Assembly: GCF_016863315.1 (NCBI RefSeq)
Contig: NZ_BOOQ01000036.1
Location: 1-45,036 of the forward strand
Origin: Planotetraspora silvatica
GTDB taxonomy: Bacteria > Actinomycetota > Actinomycetes > Streptosporangiales > Streptosporangiaceae
Length of the DNA stretch: 45,036 bases
Reading direction: 5' to 3'
Positions 7,511 through 14,915 of this stretch are shown here, piece by piece; position 1 is the first letter of the stretch, and every line of letters begins with the position of its first letter. A model generated the notes under the pieces. It was not told the origin of the DNA and did not search any database. It was given only the letters and a program-made list of their open reading frames with translations. The position numbers and the translations under genes are program-made.

Positions 7511-8086
7511 ATGAAGAGCAGCCGCGAGTCGCCGGCGTCGGGGCCGCGACAACACCTGTTGGAGACCGCGAGCCGACTGTTCTATCTGGAGGGCATCAAC
7601 GCCGTCGGCGTCGATCGCATTTTGCAGCAGGCGGGCGTGACGCGCGCCACGCTCTACCGCCACTTCGCCGGTAAGGAGGCCCTCGTCGTCGCCTACCTCG
7701 AGCGGGAAGACGCCTTGATACGCCATCACCTCGAGGCCGCCGCCGACCGGGCGGTGTCGCCCGACCACATGCTTGAACTCGTGATCGAGGGCATCGCCGA
7801 GGATGCGTGGCGGCATCACACGCGGGGCTGTCCGTTCATCAACGCGACCGCCGAATTCCCCGATCCGGCAAACCCCGTCCGCCAGGTGGTCGGCCGGCAC
7901 CGCGTATGGTTCCGCGAGGTCCTCGAGGAGTACCTGACGGCCGCCGGTCGGGAGGACTCCGCCATGAAGGCCGACACGCTCGTGATGCTGCGCGACGCGG
8001 TTCTCGTAGGAAGCTACCTCGACGACAGTGAGGCCAGCCGCCGCACCTTCCTGCGTACGGCACGCTGCGCCGCCGGTCTTCCCTAG
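7511..8086 (+). CDS. TetR-family regulator
   Basis: The 191-residue protein has a clear TetR HTH (about residues 14-60: LLETASRLFYLEGINAVGVDRI, then TRATLYRHFAGKEALVVAYLERED) and a C-terminal helical domain containing the HHTRGCPFINATAEFPD segment, typical of the subgroup that controls small hydrolases and oxidoreductases. The start at 7511 is preceded by TATGCT and 6 nt, so the mRNA is probably leaderless. It likely represses itself and the divergent secreted hydrolase through the two AGAACG palindromes. The effector is unknown. Confidence 0.9.
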   Translation: MKSSRESPASGPRQHLLETASRLFYLEGINAVGVDRILQQAGVTRATLYRHFAGKEALVVAYLEREDALIRHHLEAAADRAVSPDHMLELVIEGIAEDAWRHHTRGCPFINATAEFPDPANPVRQVVGRHRVWFREVLEEYLTAAGREDSAMKADTLVMLRDAVLVGSYLDDSEASRRTFLRTARCAAGLP

Positions 8087-8108
8087 CGCTGTGACCAGAA
8101 ACGATCAT

Positions 8109-8124
8109 CGGGCTGCAAAGCCCG
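8109..8124 (+). terminator. Weak hairpin after TetR gene
   Basis: CGGGCT-GCAA-AGCCCG forms a 6-bp stem with a tetraloop 22 nt after the TetR stop codon. It is short, so termination is only possible, not certain. Confidence 0.35.
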
Positions 8125-8258
8125 CGGAAACGCGGCGTACCGGGGGCGTGAGCCTTTGAAGGCCTGCCGGCCGCGAGTTCCGCACGTGGCGACGCGCGGC
8201 CGGATGTCCGGCACCACCTGATTTGATCGTGGCGGTACCGACAGGCGATCATCGCGGG

Positions 8259-9008
8259 ATGGCCGTTCCATCCTCCTTGCGCGAGTCATTGCATAGTCCG
8301 GTGTTCTGGGCGCGGTACACCTTCGCCCACGAGGACGGACCCGGAGCCGATCGGCTCGGCGACCTCGAAGAACTGCTCGGCGACGACCTCGACGACCTCG
8401 ACGACGAAGAGGACCAGGATCCGGACGATACGGCGCTCGATGTGGAGTTCGACGTCGGCGGCGGCCACCGCGTACTGCTGACCGTCGACAGCCAGGCCGA
8501 CTCCTACAGTCTGGGGATCGCCGCCCCGGACTCGGCCGACACCGCGGAGTTGGGCTGGGACGACCTGGCGCACTGGCACCCGTACGCGCTGCGCTGGGCC
8601 GAACTCGACCTGATCTGCCGGGCGGTCGCAGCCCTCGACCCACAGTCCCAGCACCCCGGGGCGCCGCTGGCGCTGCTCTGCCGGTTCGCCGCAGTCTTCG
8701 AGGACGACGACGTGGACGGCGCCCTCGCCGCCGTAGACGCTGCGTACGCCTCGCTACGCCCGCAACAGTGGGACGGCTACTGGCCGTGTGGCACCGACTG
8801 GCTCGAGCGTGCGGACTTCCGCGGTCAGAACGTGGTCTGGCAGCGCGACCAGGCCGGCAACCTGTGGGCCCGTCAGGAGGACGACCACGAGGCGGACTTC
8901 TACAGCACCCGCGTGGAACCGGCAGCCGGCACGGATGACTTTCCGCACACCCGGCTACAGGCCCTGCTGTCCGCCGCCGCTGCCACGCTGAAGACCAGCG
9001 CACCCTGA
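8259..9008 (+). CDS. Acidic conserved hypothetical protein
   Basis: The 249-residue product has no recognised domain. A strongly acidic low-complexity stretch lies at about residues 36-58 (LLGDDLDDLDDEEDQDPDD), followed by a region rich in Trp and Tyr (WDDLAHWHPYALRWAELDLI; WDGYWPCGTDWLERADF). No signal peptide or membrane helix is visible, so it is probably cytosolic. The ATG at 8259 is chosen because upstream TTG/GTG starts lack signals; its Shine-Dalgarno is also poor, so the start is uncertain by up to 12 residues. It stands alone, closed by the hairpin at 9095-9129. Actinomycete proteins of this look are usually annotated as hypothetical. Confidence 0.7.
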   Translation: MAVPSSLRESLHSPVFWARYTFAHEDGPGADRLGDLEELLGDDLDDLDDEEDQDPDDTALDVEFDVGGGHRVLLTVDSQADSYSLGIAAPDSADTAELGWDDLAHWHPYALRWAELDLICRAVAALDPQSQHPGAPLALLCRFAAVFEDDDVDGALAAVDAAYASLRPQQWDGYWPCGTDWLERADFRGQNVVWQRDQAGNLWARQEDDHEADFYSTRVEPAAGTDDFPHTRLQALLSAAAATLKTSAP

Positions 9009-9094
9009 TCAACACGATCGCCGGGTGCGGCCAGGCGGCGAAGCATGGAAAAACGGGCCTGCCGGAGGATGGACGGACAGCCCGGACCTGCCCG

Positions 9095-9129
9095 GGCCCG
9101 GCCCGGCTCGAATGATCCCGGGCCGGGCC
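9095..9129. terminator. Convergent terminator
   Basis: GGCCCGGCCCGG (9095-9106) pairs perfectly with CCGGGCCGGGCC (9118-9129) across an 11-nt loop. It separates the acidic hypothetical from the convergent CMD gene. Confidence 0.75.
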
Positions 9130-9145
9130 GCGATTCTCCTGCCGA

Positions 9146-9631
9146 TCAGCTGGTCAGGCCGGCGAACATGCCGGTCTCGTAGGAACCTCCCTTGTTGCGC
9201 ACGATCACGCCGAGCCGGTTGGCCGCGTTGATCATGGCGACCAGGTAGACGAGCGCGGCGATCTGATCGTCGTCGTAGTGCTTGCGCACCTGGGCCCAGG
9301 TCTCGTCGGACACGCCGTGGTGCGCGTCGGCGAGTCGGGTGCCCTCCTCGGCGAGCGCCAGCGCGGCCTGCTCGGCCTCGGTGAACACGGTGGACTCGCG
9401 CCAGGCGGCGACCAGGTGGAGCCGGACGGCACTTTCGCCGCCGGCCGCGGCCTCCTTGGTGTGGAAGTCGACGCAGAATCCGCAGCCGTTGATCTGGCTG
9501 GCGCGCAGCATCACCAGTTCCTGAGTGGCCCTGGGCAGCGGTGACTGCTGGATCATCAGGCTGACGTTGGCGAACCGCTTGCCGATCTTGGCGCCGATCT
9601 CGTTGGTGATCAGGTTGAAACGGGGTTCCAT
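9146..9631 (-). CDS. Second CMD/AhpD-like protein
   Basis: The 161-residue protein is a paralogue-type relative of the CMD protein at 4638-5096, with the same core order: LRASQINGCGFCVDFHTKEA (CxxC plus His) and then AAWRESTVFTEAEQAALAL. The start at about 9631 is preceded by GAGGA at reasonable spacing; longer GTG-started readings add a low-complexity N-terminus absent from the first copy. It is divergent from the second ECF41 sigma gene. I found no convincing TGTCA-n16-CGTC site reading toward it, unlike the first pair, so its promoter remains undefined. A peroxide- or thiol-related redox role is inferred from the family. Confidence 0.87.
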   Translation of the reverse strand: MEPRFNLITNEIGAKIGKRFANVSLMIQQSPLPRATQELVMLRASQINGCGFCVDFHTKEAAAGGESAVRLHLVAAWRESTVFTEAEQAALALAEEGTRLADAHHGVSDETWAQVRKHYDDDQIAALVYLVAMINAANRLGVIVRNKGGSYETGMFAGLTS

Positions 9632-9758
9632 GGCTTCGTCCTCGCTCGTGGAGCGGCATGCCGCGCGGATCGTCCGCGCGGCGTCTGACGACCAAGAGAT
9701 GCCGGCGCCCCGATCCCTGTGACGCCGCGGCAGTGTGACGTGCGCCACCGATCGGGGG

Positions 9759-9785
9759 TGTCACAAAGCGGTGGGGACCGGCGTC
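9759..9785 (+). promoter_or_regulatory. Perfect ECF41 promoter
   Basis: TGTCACA (9759-9765), exactly 16 bp, then CGTC (9782-9785) is an exact match to the element reported for ECF41 sigma factors. It lies 45 bp before the ATG of the second ECF41 gene, predicting autoregulation and confirming that the ATG at 9830 is the start. Confidence 0.85.
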
Positions 9786-9829
9786 TTGTGCGCGTGGCAC
9801 AGTCGAGTGACAACAGGCAGGAGCCGGCT

Positions 9830-10789
9830 ATGAGCGAGGGAACAACGGACGCGGCCGAGCCGCTCGCCGGTGGCGGCCACACGGACTCCGTCGCCGATGC
9901 CGCCGATGCCGCCGCGGCCGTCGAGGCCACCGGGGCGTTCGTCGCCCACCGGAACCTGCTGTTCACCGTCGCCTACGAGATGCTCGGCTCGGCCGCCGAC
10001 GCCGAAGACGTCCTGCAGGAGACCTGGCTGCGGTGGACGGGCGTCGATCTCGATGCAGTGCGGGATCGGCGTGCCTACCTGGTCCGGATCACCACCCGGC
10101 AGGCGCTGAGCCGGCTGCGTACGCTTCGCCGGCGCAAGGAGTCCTACGTCGGTCCCTGGCTGCCCGAGCCGCTGCTGACCGCGCCCGATGTCGCCGAGGA
10201 CGTCGAGTTGGCCGACAGCGTCTCGATGGCGATGCTGTTGGTGCTGGAGACGCTCGCGCCGACCGAGCGGGCGGTGTTCGTGCTGCGCGAGGTGTTCGAC
10301 CTGGAGTACGACGAGATCGCGCAAGCCGTCGACAAGAGCCCGGCCGCGGTCCGTCAGATCGCCCACCGGGCACGGGCACACGTCGCCGCGCGCCGACCCC
10401 GCGGGGTTGTTTCTCCGGCAGAGACCCGCGACGCGCTCAAGGCGTTCCAGCGGGCGGTCGAAACCGGCGATCTGCAACGCCTGCTCGACCTGCTCGCCCC
10501 GGACGTCGTCTTCCTGGGCGACGGCGGCGGAGCCGTGCAGGCCGCGCCGGCGCCCATCGTGGGGGCCGACAAGGTGGCCCCCCTGGCCGCCGGACTGAGC
10601 AGGTTCGCCGCGGCGTCGCTGCAGCCGGCACAGGTCAATGGCTATCCGGCGCTGATTCTCCGGCTCAACGGCGAGGTGGACACCGTCATGGCGGTGCGCA
10701 TCGACGACGGCCTCATCACCGGGCTCTACGCCGTGCGCAATCCCGCGAAACTGTCGCACATGGAGCGGGAGACCACCCTGCGCCGCTGA
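9830..10789 (+). CDS. ECF41 sigma factor with SnoaL-like tail
   Basis: The 319-residue protein is a typical ECF41 (SigJ-like) sigma factor: region 2 (YEMLGSAADAEDVLQETWLRW), the linker motif GPWLPEPLL, region 4 (VFVLREVFDLEYDEIAQAVDKSP) and a C-terminal SnoaL/NTF2-like domain. The tail carries DGGG in VFLGDGGGAV and, near the end, NPAKL, close to the NPDKL signature known to control activity in this group. The ATG at 9830 has AGGAG 6 nt upstream. A perfect ECF41 promoter precedes it and a CMD gene is divergent. No anti-sigma gene is present, as expected. The signal is unknown. Confidence 0.92.
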   Translation: MSEGTTDAAEPLAGGGHTDSVADAADAAAAVEATGAFVAHRNLLFTVAYEMLGSAADAEDVLQETWLRWTGVDLDAVRDRRAYLVRITTRQALSRLRTLRRRKESYVGPWLPEPLLTAPDVAEDVELADSVSMAMLLVLETLAPTERAVFVLREVFDLEYDEIAQAVDKSPAAVRQIAHRARAHVAARRPRGVVSPAETRDALKAFQRAVETGDLQRLLDLLAPDVVFLGDGGGAVQAAPAPIVGADKVAPLAAGLSRFAAASLQPAQVNGYPALILRLNGEVDTVMAVRIDDGLITGLYAVRNPAKLSHMERETTLRR

Positions 10790-10884
10790 GTCCAAGCCGC
10801 CAGAGGGTGCTGACATGCGCTGAGTCTGCCTGAAAGGTCACACCGCTCGAAACCGCCCGGTGGTGCGGAACTCGTCGGCGCTGA

Positions 10885-10913
10885 GGCGATGAGTTTCCGC
10901 GATGCCGGCGGTC
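10885..10913 (+). promoter_or_regulatory. Shared ECF-like promoter before the STAS gene
   Basis: GGCGATGAGTTTCCG (10885-10899), 10 bp, then GGTC (10910-10913). The same 15 bases and the same spacing to GGTC occur at 12338-12366 before the hydrolase. Here the GGTC box ends 8 nt before the ATG at 10922. It looks like a -35/-10 pair of an ECF sigma factor, most simply the SigG-like factor encoded between the two copies. Confidence 0.6.
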
Positions 10914-10921
10914 CTATCCAC

Positions 10922-11281
10922 ATGGCGGCCTCCGCGACCTCCTTCGCCCTCGGCGCGACGGTCACGCGTTCGGACATCCCTGTCCTGTGCGCCGAGCTCG
11001 CCGAGTTGGTGCGCGGCCGCGCCGGCGGTGTCGTGATCTGCGACGTCGCCGACGTGGCCCATCCCGACGTGGTGACGGTCGAGGCGCTGGCCCGGTTGCG
11101 CTTGACCGCGCGGCGGCATGGCTGGAGTTTGGCGGTCATCGGCGCCGGCCCGCACCTGCTCGAGCTTGTGCGCCTGCTCGGATTGACCGACGCGCTACTC
11201 CAGGCGGGCCGGCAGTCCGAACAACGGGAAGAGGCGGGTGGTGTCGAGGAAGTTGTTGACGGCCGCGATTCGCCCCATTGA
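10922..11281 (+). CDS. STAS-domain protein
   Basis: The 119-residue protein has a single STAS domain (about residues 8-95: [23 protein letters not shown], then [23 protein letters not shown]). STAS proteins include anti-anti-sigma factors, but the usual phosphorylatable Ser/Thr is not evident: the [13 protein letters not shown] segment has His-Pro where DSSG is expected. A partner-switching role is therefore doubtful. The ATG at 10922 is preferred over 10889, which lies inside the promoter element. The last 87 nt overlap the 3' end of the convergent SigG-like gene, so the tail [11 protein letters not shown] is encoded opposite the sigma factor's own C-terminus. Confidence 0.72.
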   Translation: MAASATSFALGATVTRSDIPVLCAELAELVRGRAGGVVICDVADVAHPDVVTVEALARLRLTARRHGWSLAVIGAGPHLLELVRLLGLTDALLQAGRQSEQREEAGGVEEVVDGRDSPH

Positions 11282-12172
11282 GATCTCCAGCACCATCAGC
11301 GCCCACGGGTCGTGACCGGAGCCGCTGAGGCTGGGCCGATACTGCCCGAACGCCGGCATGCCGTTGGCCACCACTGGCACCAGGCGCGAGCCGCGGCAGC
11401 CGCTGCCCGTACCGGCCATCCAGGCGGCGATGTCGTCGTGGCCGCGCAGCCACAGGGGCAACGGCGGCATCGACAGCGTCGCGTCGTCATGCAGCAGCGT
11501 CGTCAGCGCCTCGAGGTCGTACGCCTCGAACGCCTTCACGTAACGCGCGAGCAGCGCCTTCTGCCCGTCGTCCAAAGGCTCGTGAACGTCGGCGGCGGTG
11601 TCGGCGGTGGCGATGGTGGCCCGGGCCCGTTGGAGGGCGCTGTTGACGCCGGCTACCGAGGTGTCGAGCAGGTCCGCCACCTCCTGAGCTGACCACGCCA
11701 GCACCTCCCGCAGGATCAGCACGGCCCGCTGCCGCGGCGGCAGGTGCTGTAGCGCCGCGACGAACGCCAGCCGGATCGACTCGCGTTCGGCGACCACGTC
11801 GGCCGGATCGGCGGCCTCAGGCAGCACCCGGCCGTCCGGCACCGGGCCCACCCAGATCTGGTCGGGACGCGGCTCTCCCGGGTCGGTGGCACGGCCGGAC
11901 CCGGCCGGGCCGAGATCCATCGGCCGGACCCGCAGCTGAGCGCTGGAGAGCATGCTCAGGCAGACGTTCGTCGCGATCCGGTACAGCCAGGACCGCAGCG
12001 CTGAGCGTCCTTCGAACCGGTCGAAACCACGCCAGGCGCGCACCAAGGTGTCTTGTACAGCGTCTTCGGCCTCGAAGGCGGATCCCAGCATCCGGTAGCA
12101 GTAGCCCGTCAGCTCAGGCCGGTACGCCTCCAGCCGCGACTCGATCGGTGCATTGGTCGCCACATCGTCCAC
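11195..12172 (-). CDS. SigG-like ECF sigma factor with SnoaL tail
   Basis: The 325-residue ECF sigma factor resembles mycobacterial SigG: region 2 ([26 protein letters not shown]), a long acidic linker (about 85-130), region 4 ([29 protein letters not shown]) and a SnoaL-like C-terminal domain (about 205-320, with [12 protein letters not shown] and FPLFGLP). No anti-sigma gene is adjacent. The GTG at 12172 has TAGGTT 7 nt upstream, suggesting leaderless expression. Its neighbours on both sides carry an identical promoter element, so STAS, hydrolase and sigma probably form one regulon. The 3' end overlaps the STAS gene tail to tail. Confidence 0.88.
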   Translation of the reverse strand: MDDVATNAPIESRLEAYRPELTGYCYRMLGSAFEAEDAVQDTLVRAWRGFDRFEGRSALRSWLYRIATNVCLSMLSSAQLRVRPMDLGPAGSGRATDPGEPRPDQIWVGPVPDGRVLPEAADPADVVAERESIRLAFVAALQHLPPRQRAVLILREVLAWSAQEVADLLDTSVAGVNSALQRARATIATADTAADVHEPLDDGQKALLARYVKAFEAYDLEALTTLLHDDATLSMPPLPLWLRGHDDIAAWMAGTGSGCRGSRLVPVVANGMPAFGQYRPSLSGSGHDPWALMVLEISMGRIAAVNNFLDTTRLFPLFGLPARLE

Positions 12173-12337
12173 CCTGACGAACCTAGCGGGCGACTACGAC
12201 TTTTCCGGGGGCGAAATGGCATCCTCCCCGACATCGGCTCGGGGTGGTCCACACCTGTCACCATGCCGGCGGCCGGACCGCACCAGGTGCTCATCACGTG
12301 GATGCCTGCGAGCGTGCGGAGAAGTCGCCCCGCCCTG

Positions 12338-12366
12338 GGCGATGAGTTTCCGAGGGCCGCCCGGTC
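12338..12366 (+). promoter_or_regulatory. Shared ECF-like promoter before the hydrolase
   Basis: GGCGATGAGTTTCCG (12338-12352), 10 bp, then GGTC (12363-12366, continuing TACA). It is identical in box and spacing to the element before the STAS gene and is placed 43 bp before the hydrolase ATG. Confidence 0.65.
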
Positions 12367-12409
12367 TACAGACGCGTCAAGCAGAACGGGACATAAGCAA
12401 GGAGAAATC

Positions 12410-13240
12410 ATGACCGCCACGGAATGGACCGCTGAGACCGCCGGCTCGGGCCGGTACGCCGAGGTCAACGGAGTCAACCTGTACTACGAGACATACGGAA
12501 CGGGATCCCCGATGGTCCTGTTGCACGGCGGCCTCGGCTCGGGTGAGATGTTCGGGCCGATCATCCCCGCCCTGGCCGACCACCACCAGGTCATCCTCGT
12601 CGACCTGCAGGGGCACGGCCGGACCGCTGACGTCGACCGTCCGCTCGACATCCGGCTGATGGCCGACGACGTCGCCGCGCTCATCGACCATCTCGGCCTG
12701 CGGAAGCCGGCCGTGGTCGGCTACTCCCTCGGCGGCGGGGTGGCGCTCCTGGTCGCGATCAGGCACCCGGAGAAGGTGGGTCGCCTGGTCGCGGCTTCGG
12801 CACACGTCAGCCGCGACGCGATCTACCCGGAGATGCTCCAGCAGCAGGGCCAGGTGAGCGGGGCGGCCGCCGAGTTCATGAAGGACACCCCGATGTACGA
12901 GCTCTACCAGCGGGTGGCCCCCCACCCCGAGCACTTCCCGAAGCTGCTCGACAAGATCGGCGAGGCGATGGCGCAGGACTTCGACTTCTCCGAAGACGTG
13001 CGCGGCCTGCAGGTGCCGACGCTCGTGGTCGCCGCCGACGCCGACATGGCGCCGCCGAGCCACTACGTCGAGGTCTTCAAACTCCTCGACGGCGGCCTTC
13101 GCGACGGCGGCTGGCAGGGTGAGGCCCGGCCCAAGGGCGGTCACGCACTGGCGATCCTGCCCGGTCTCACGCACTACGACATCTTTCTGTCACCGCTCTT
13201 CGCGGCGGTCACCCTCGCCTTCCTCGACCAGGAGAGCTGA
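12410..13240 (+). CDS. Alpha/beta-fold hydrolase
   Basis: The 276-residue cytosolic enzyme has all hydrolase landmarks: VNGVNLYYETYG (first strands), MVLLHGGLGSGEM (oxyanion loop), VVGYSLGGGVAL (nucleophile Ser), VVAADADMAPP (acid) and LTHYDI (His). The family includes epoxide hydrolases, haloperoxidase-like esterases and thioesterases; the substrate cannot be told from sequence. The ATG at 12410 follows AGGAGAAATC at ideal spacing. The gene is divergent from the SigG-like sigma gene and has the ECF-like promoter at 12338-12366, so it is probably a member of that regulon. It is monocistronic, ended by the hairpin at 13254. Confidence 0.9.
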   Translation: MTATEWTAETAGSGRYAEVNGVNLYYETYGTGSPMVLLHGGLGSGEMFGPIIPALADHHQVILVDLQGHGRTADVDRPLDIRLMADDVAALIDHLGLRKPAVVGYSLGGGVALLVAIRHPEKVGRLVAASAHVSRDAIYPEMLQQQGQVSGAAAEFMKDTPMYELYQRVAPHPEHFPKLLDKIGEAMAQDFDFSEDVRGLQVPTLVVAADADMAPPSHYVEVFKLLDGGLRDGGWQGEARPKGGHALAILPGLTHYDIFLSPLFAAVTLAFLDQES

Positions 13241-13253
13241 TCCGGTCCACGCT

Positions 13254-13284
13254 GCCCGGCGGCCTTTCGAGTCGGCCGTCGGGC
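13254..13284 (+). terminator. Terminator after hydrolase
   Basis: GCCCG-g-CGGCC pairs with GGCCG-t-CGGGC across a 9-nt loop, starting 13 nt after the stop codon. Confidence 0.65.
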
Positions 13285-13336
13285 GGCTCGCCGTTCACCA
13301 CTCGCCGCCGGGCGGCTCGCCGTCCACCGCTCGCTT
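13279..13336. repeat. Two 29-bp tandem copies
   Basis: The unit GGGCGGCTCGCCGTYCACC...CTCGC is present twice in tandem with period 29 and few mismatches, in the space between the hydrolase and DinB genes. Its function is not evident. Confidence 0.6.
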
Positions 13337-13428
13337 CGCGGACCGAGGGCGCGTGGGTGGCGCTGGTCGAGGTCCCAGGTCTTACAAGATTGCACGATTT
13401 CCGGAAGCGGAACGTCCGCAATGTTGTC

Positions 13429-13434
13429 TACGGT
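13429..13434 (+). promoter_or_regulatory. -10 hexamer of leaderless DinB-family gene
   Basis: TACGGT lies 6 nt before the ATG at 13441 and no Shine-Dalgarno is present, the pattern of a leaderless actinobacterial transcript. Confidence 0.55.
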
Positions 13435-13440
13435 GACGCC

Positions 13441-14022
13441 ATGACCAACAGCGACACTCCGTGGGAACCGCCCCTTGCCGGCACCGAGGTCGAGCACCTC
13501 GTCGGGGCGCTCGACCGCCTGCGCACGACCTTTCTCTGGAAGGCCGACGGCCTCGACGCGGCCGGCCTGCAGGCCCGTATCGGCGCCTCCTCGCTGACCC
13601 TCGGTGGCCTGCTCAAGCATCTCGCCGCGGTGGAGGACTACACCTTCACCGTCAAGCTGAGCGGGGAGCCGATCGGCGCGCCGTGGGACGCCATCCACGA
13701 TGGCAGTGACAACTGGGAGTTCATCTCCGCCGCCGACGACACCCCCGAACAGCTCTACGCGCTCTGGGACGGCGCCGTCGAACGCTCCCGCGCGAGGCTC
13801 GGCGCGGCCTTGGCCGACGGCGGGCTCGACCGGTTCGCCCACGTGTCCTCGTCCGACGGGCAGCATGCCAGCGTGCGCCGGCTCGTCTGTGACCTGATCG
13901 AGGAGTACGGCCGGCACACCGGGCACGCCGACCTGCTCCGCGAGGCGGTGGACGGACGGGTCGGCGAGGACCCTCCGGCTGGATGGCGACCGAGTATGAG
14001 CCGATCACGCCTGAGCAGCTGA
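13441..14022 (+). CDS. DinB-superfamily (DUF664-like) protein
   Basis: The 193-residue protein belongs to the DinB/mycothiol-transferase fold. Metal-ligand histidines are seen at LGGLLKHLAAVEDY and at IEEYGRHTGHADLLRE, the three-His pattern of the family. Members are thiol S-transferases (mycothiol in actinomycetes) or metal-dependent proteins of unknown substrate. It is cytosolic. The last ~18 residues (GWRPSMSRSRLSS) are an unusual Ser/Arg-rich tail beyond the normal family end. The start at 13441 follows a TACGGT hexamer by 6 nt. It is probably transcribed alone. Confidence 0.83.
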   Translation: MTNSDTPWEPPLAGTEVEHLVGALDRLRTTFLWKADGLDAAGLQARIGASSLTLGGLLKHLAAVEDYTFTVKLSGEPIGAPWDAIHDGSDNWEFISAADDTPEQLYALWDGAVERSRARLGAALADGGLDRFAHVSSSDGQHASVRRLVCDLIEEYGRHTGHADLLREAVDGRVGEDPPAGWRPSMSRSRLSS

Positions 14023-14136
14023 CCGGCGAACGAGGCGTCGGGGGACGCCTGGGAGCGCCCGGCTGTCAGGCGGTTGCATCGCGTCAAGACACCGTCATAA
14101 TGATTTGACTGGTGTCGCCAATGGTGGGAGATCACA

Positions 14137-14454
14137 GTGATCATGAGGACCTGGCGCGGTTGGACGCGGGCTGAGGACGCCGACGCCTACGCGGCCTACC
14201 TGATGGAGACGGGCCACCCGGGTTACACCTCGACGCCGGGTAACCGAGGTGTCACCTTCACCCGCCGCGACGACGGCGACCGGGTGGAGTTCCTGCTGAC
14301 CTCCCTGTGGGATTCCTGGGAGGCGGTCGGGGCCTTCGCCGGCCCCGATCCCGAGCGCGCCGTCTTCTATCCCCAGGACGACCGCTTCCTGGTCGACCGC
14401 GAGCTCACCGTCAACCACTACGAGGTCTTCGCCGTCGGGCAGTCGACGGTATGA
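14137..14454 (+). CDS. ABM-like (dimeric alpha-beta barrel) protein
   Basis: The 105-residue protein has the short ferredoxin-like fold pattern of antibiotic-biosynthesis-monooxygenase and related proteins: an opening WRGWTRAEDADAYAAYL, a middle VEFLLTSLWDSWEAVGAFAG and a closing VNHYEVFAV strand. Such proteins are small cofactor-free oxygenases or stress-related heme/quinone binding proteins; no catalytic residue can be assigned here. The GTG at 14137 has GGGAG 6 nt upstream and is preferred over the ATG two codons later. A plausible promoter (TTGCAT at 14074, CATAAT at 14096) precedes it. Confidence 0.75.
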   Translation: MIMRTWRGWTRAEDADAYAAYLMETGHPGYTSTPGNRGVTFTRRDDGDRVEFLLTSLWDSWEAVGAFAGPDPERAVFYPQDDRFLVDRELTVNHYEVFAVGQSTV

Positions 14455-14737
14455 GGGCGGTTCCGTCCGGAGATCCATCTCGAAATGCTCCGAATTACTT
14501 TTGCGCTAGATCTATCGCGCACATGACATACCAGTACGCATGCGTCTTTTTTGCGCGAAATTTTGCGGGAGAACAGTTGATATAGCCGACCGGCTCTCCG
14601 GATCCCGCATATCGATGATGCGGGGGATCGGCGCTCACCGTCCGAGAGCGACGCCTCCGTTTATCGATCGCGGGCGCGGGGACAGGTCCTATCGTAATCG
14701 CCCATTTCGGGCGAATCGGCGCATTCAGGAGGCCGAC
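14455..14737 (+). other. AT-enriched leader region before peptide gene
   Basis: The 283-bp space holds no supported gene. Bases 14468-14600 are clearly richer in A/T than their surroundings, including runs such as TTTTTTGCGCGAAATTTTGCG. A hairpin with arms GATCCCGCAT and ATGCGGGGGATC (14601-14629), and a second short one (TCGCCC-atttc-GGGCGA, 14698-14714), lie before the peptide's Shine-Dalgarno. This looks like an elaborate 5' untranslated or promoter region. Confidence 0.5.
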
Positions 14738-14833
14738 ATGAATGGATACCTTCCGTATCGCGACTCCGGTCCGGCTCCCCGCATCGGGGGCGTGCGCGGC
14801 TGGCAGGCCGACATTCTTCGCGGCCAGTCATAG
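14738..14833 (+). CDS. 31-residue peptide before prolyl oligopeptidase
   Basis: The ATG at 14738 has a near-perfect AGGAGG Shine-Dalgarno at 5-nt spacing and opens a 31-codon frame ending TAG at 14833. The peptide starts MNGYLPYRDSGPAPRIGG and ends RGWQADILRGQS. It carries three prolines (residues 6, 12 and 14) and no cysteine. I recognise no family. The next gene, 83 nt on, encodes a prolyl oligopeptidase, an enzyme class that cuts short peptides after proline and matures some ribosomal peptides. The peptide could be a precursor or signal, or a translated leader controlling the peptidase. No other modifying enzyme is next to it. Translation is likely from the ribosome-binding site; the function is inference. 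Confidence 0.55.
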   Translation: MNGYLPYRDSGPAPRIGGVRGWQADILRGQS

Positions 14834-14915
14834 CTGAGTGAGCCGGGGTACTGCGGTCCGAACAGGCCGCAGTACCTCGACCTGTGTCAGGCGGGGCGAC
14901 GCATTGGGGGAGTTC

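Noticed and set aside
9632-9758. ECF41 promoter reading toward the second CMD gene
   Set aside because: CGTCACA-like boxes occur on the minus strand near 9735 and 9718, but no CGTC lies at 16-bp spacing from either.
10922-12172. STAS protein as anti-anti-sigma partner of the SigG-like factor
   Set aside because: The usual phosphorylatable Ser/Thr motif is not visible, and ECF factors with SnoaL tails do not use partner switching; kept as co-regulated, not as a switch component.
14523-14585. 20-codon frame in the AT-enriched leader
   Set aside because: There is no ribosome-binding site and no recognisable peptide; the later 31-codon frame is far better supported.
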